Source: an uncultured Lysobacterales bacterium (GTDB taxonomy: Bacteria > Pseudomonadota > Gammaproteobacteria > Xanthomonadales > SZUA-36). From it: a DNA stretch of 54,370 bases. Where the stretch lies: the NCBI GenBank assembly GCA_937924405.1, contig CALDVW010000040.1, forward strand, positions 1 through 54,370. The letters are read 5' to 3'. Below are positions 54,369 through 54,370 of this stretch, piece after piece. Numbering within the stretch: position 1 is the stretch's first letter; each line of letters opens with the position of its first letter. The notes beneath the pieces were generated by a model. That model saw only the letters and a program-made list of their open reading frames with translations, did not search any database and was not told the DNA's origin. The translations under genes were made by a program, and so were the position numbers.

Positions 54369-54370
54369 TT

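Overview
The window looks like a contiguous chromosomal segment of a heterotrophic, probably marine, gammaproteobacterium of moderate-to-high GC content. The placement rests on gammaproteobacterial gene orders: cmk-rpsA-ihfB-lapA-lapB; asd-fimV-truA-trpF-trpB-trpA-accD-folC-SPOR-cvpA-purF; LapA/LapB; FimV; PpnN; NfuA; and a Marinobacter-type fatty acyl-CoA reductase. The Oar-like TonB receptor, M2 peptidase and DnaE2 would suit lineages such as Woeseiales, Chromatiales or Xanthomonadales, but the order is a guess. I saw no plasmid, phage, CRISPR or complete transposon.

Layout. (1) 1-3.1 kb: nearly complete dnaE2, interrupted in frame by a 44-bp REP-like palindrome. (2) 3.1-7.3 kb: a compact, translationally coupled mauB-mauE-mauD-mauA-cytochrome c operon for a periplasmic TTQ amine dehydrogenase (closest by eye to aromatic amine dehydrogenase), divergent from two small cytochromes c. 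No mauG or mauF is visible. (3) 7.3-9.0 kb: nfuA and an esterase. (4) 9.0-17.3 kb: galU, a WbpM/CapD-like dehydratase, a WecA/WbpL-like transferase, lapB, lapA, ihfB, rpsA and cmk. This matches the place where the O-antigen locus sits in Pseudomonas, here reduced to its flanking genes. (5) 17.3-19.7 kb: aroA and pheA. (6) 19.8-25.8 kb: an AsmA-like protein and a lipid/PHA neighbourhood (PHA-system protein, unknown protein, fatty acyl-CoA reductase, acyl-CoA-binding protein, TetR regulator, phasin). A 163-bp nested hairpin and a cluster of further hairpins lie before the phasin gene end. (7) 26.0-27.7 kb: a stand-alone HerA-like ATPase. (8) 27.7-41.4 kb: a long minus-strand housekeeping block, prmB-aroC-asd-fimV-truA-trpFBA-accD-folC-SPOR-cvpA-purF. 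(9) 41.4-47.0 kb: a SCO1-like protein, psd, M2 peptidase, an unknown secreted protein and ppnN. (10) 47.4-54.4 kb: an Oar-like TonB-dependent receptor with terminator, tRNA-Pro(CGG), an SNF-family sodium symporter, a GT2 glycosyltransferase and a truncated large membrane protein.

How the genes fit together. The amine dehydrogenase would oxidise a primary amine in the periplasm and pass electrons to the co-located cytochromes c. The 20-26 kb region combines acyl-CoA binding, acyl-CoA reduction and PHA granule proteins, suggesting neutral lipid and/or PHA storage under a local TetR regulator. The 9-16 kb region builds surface polysaccharide and controls LPS. Aromatic amino-acid genes (aroA, pheA, trpFBA, aroC) are spread across several housekeeping operons. 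The most unusual points are the palindrome inside dnaE2, the mau-type cluster lacking mauG, the nested hairpin at 24810-24972, the canonical-start-less truA, and the acyl-CoA reductase/ACBP/TetR module with a palindromic candidate operator.
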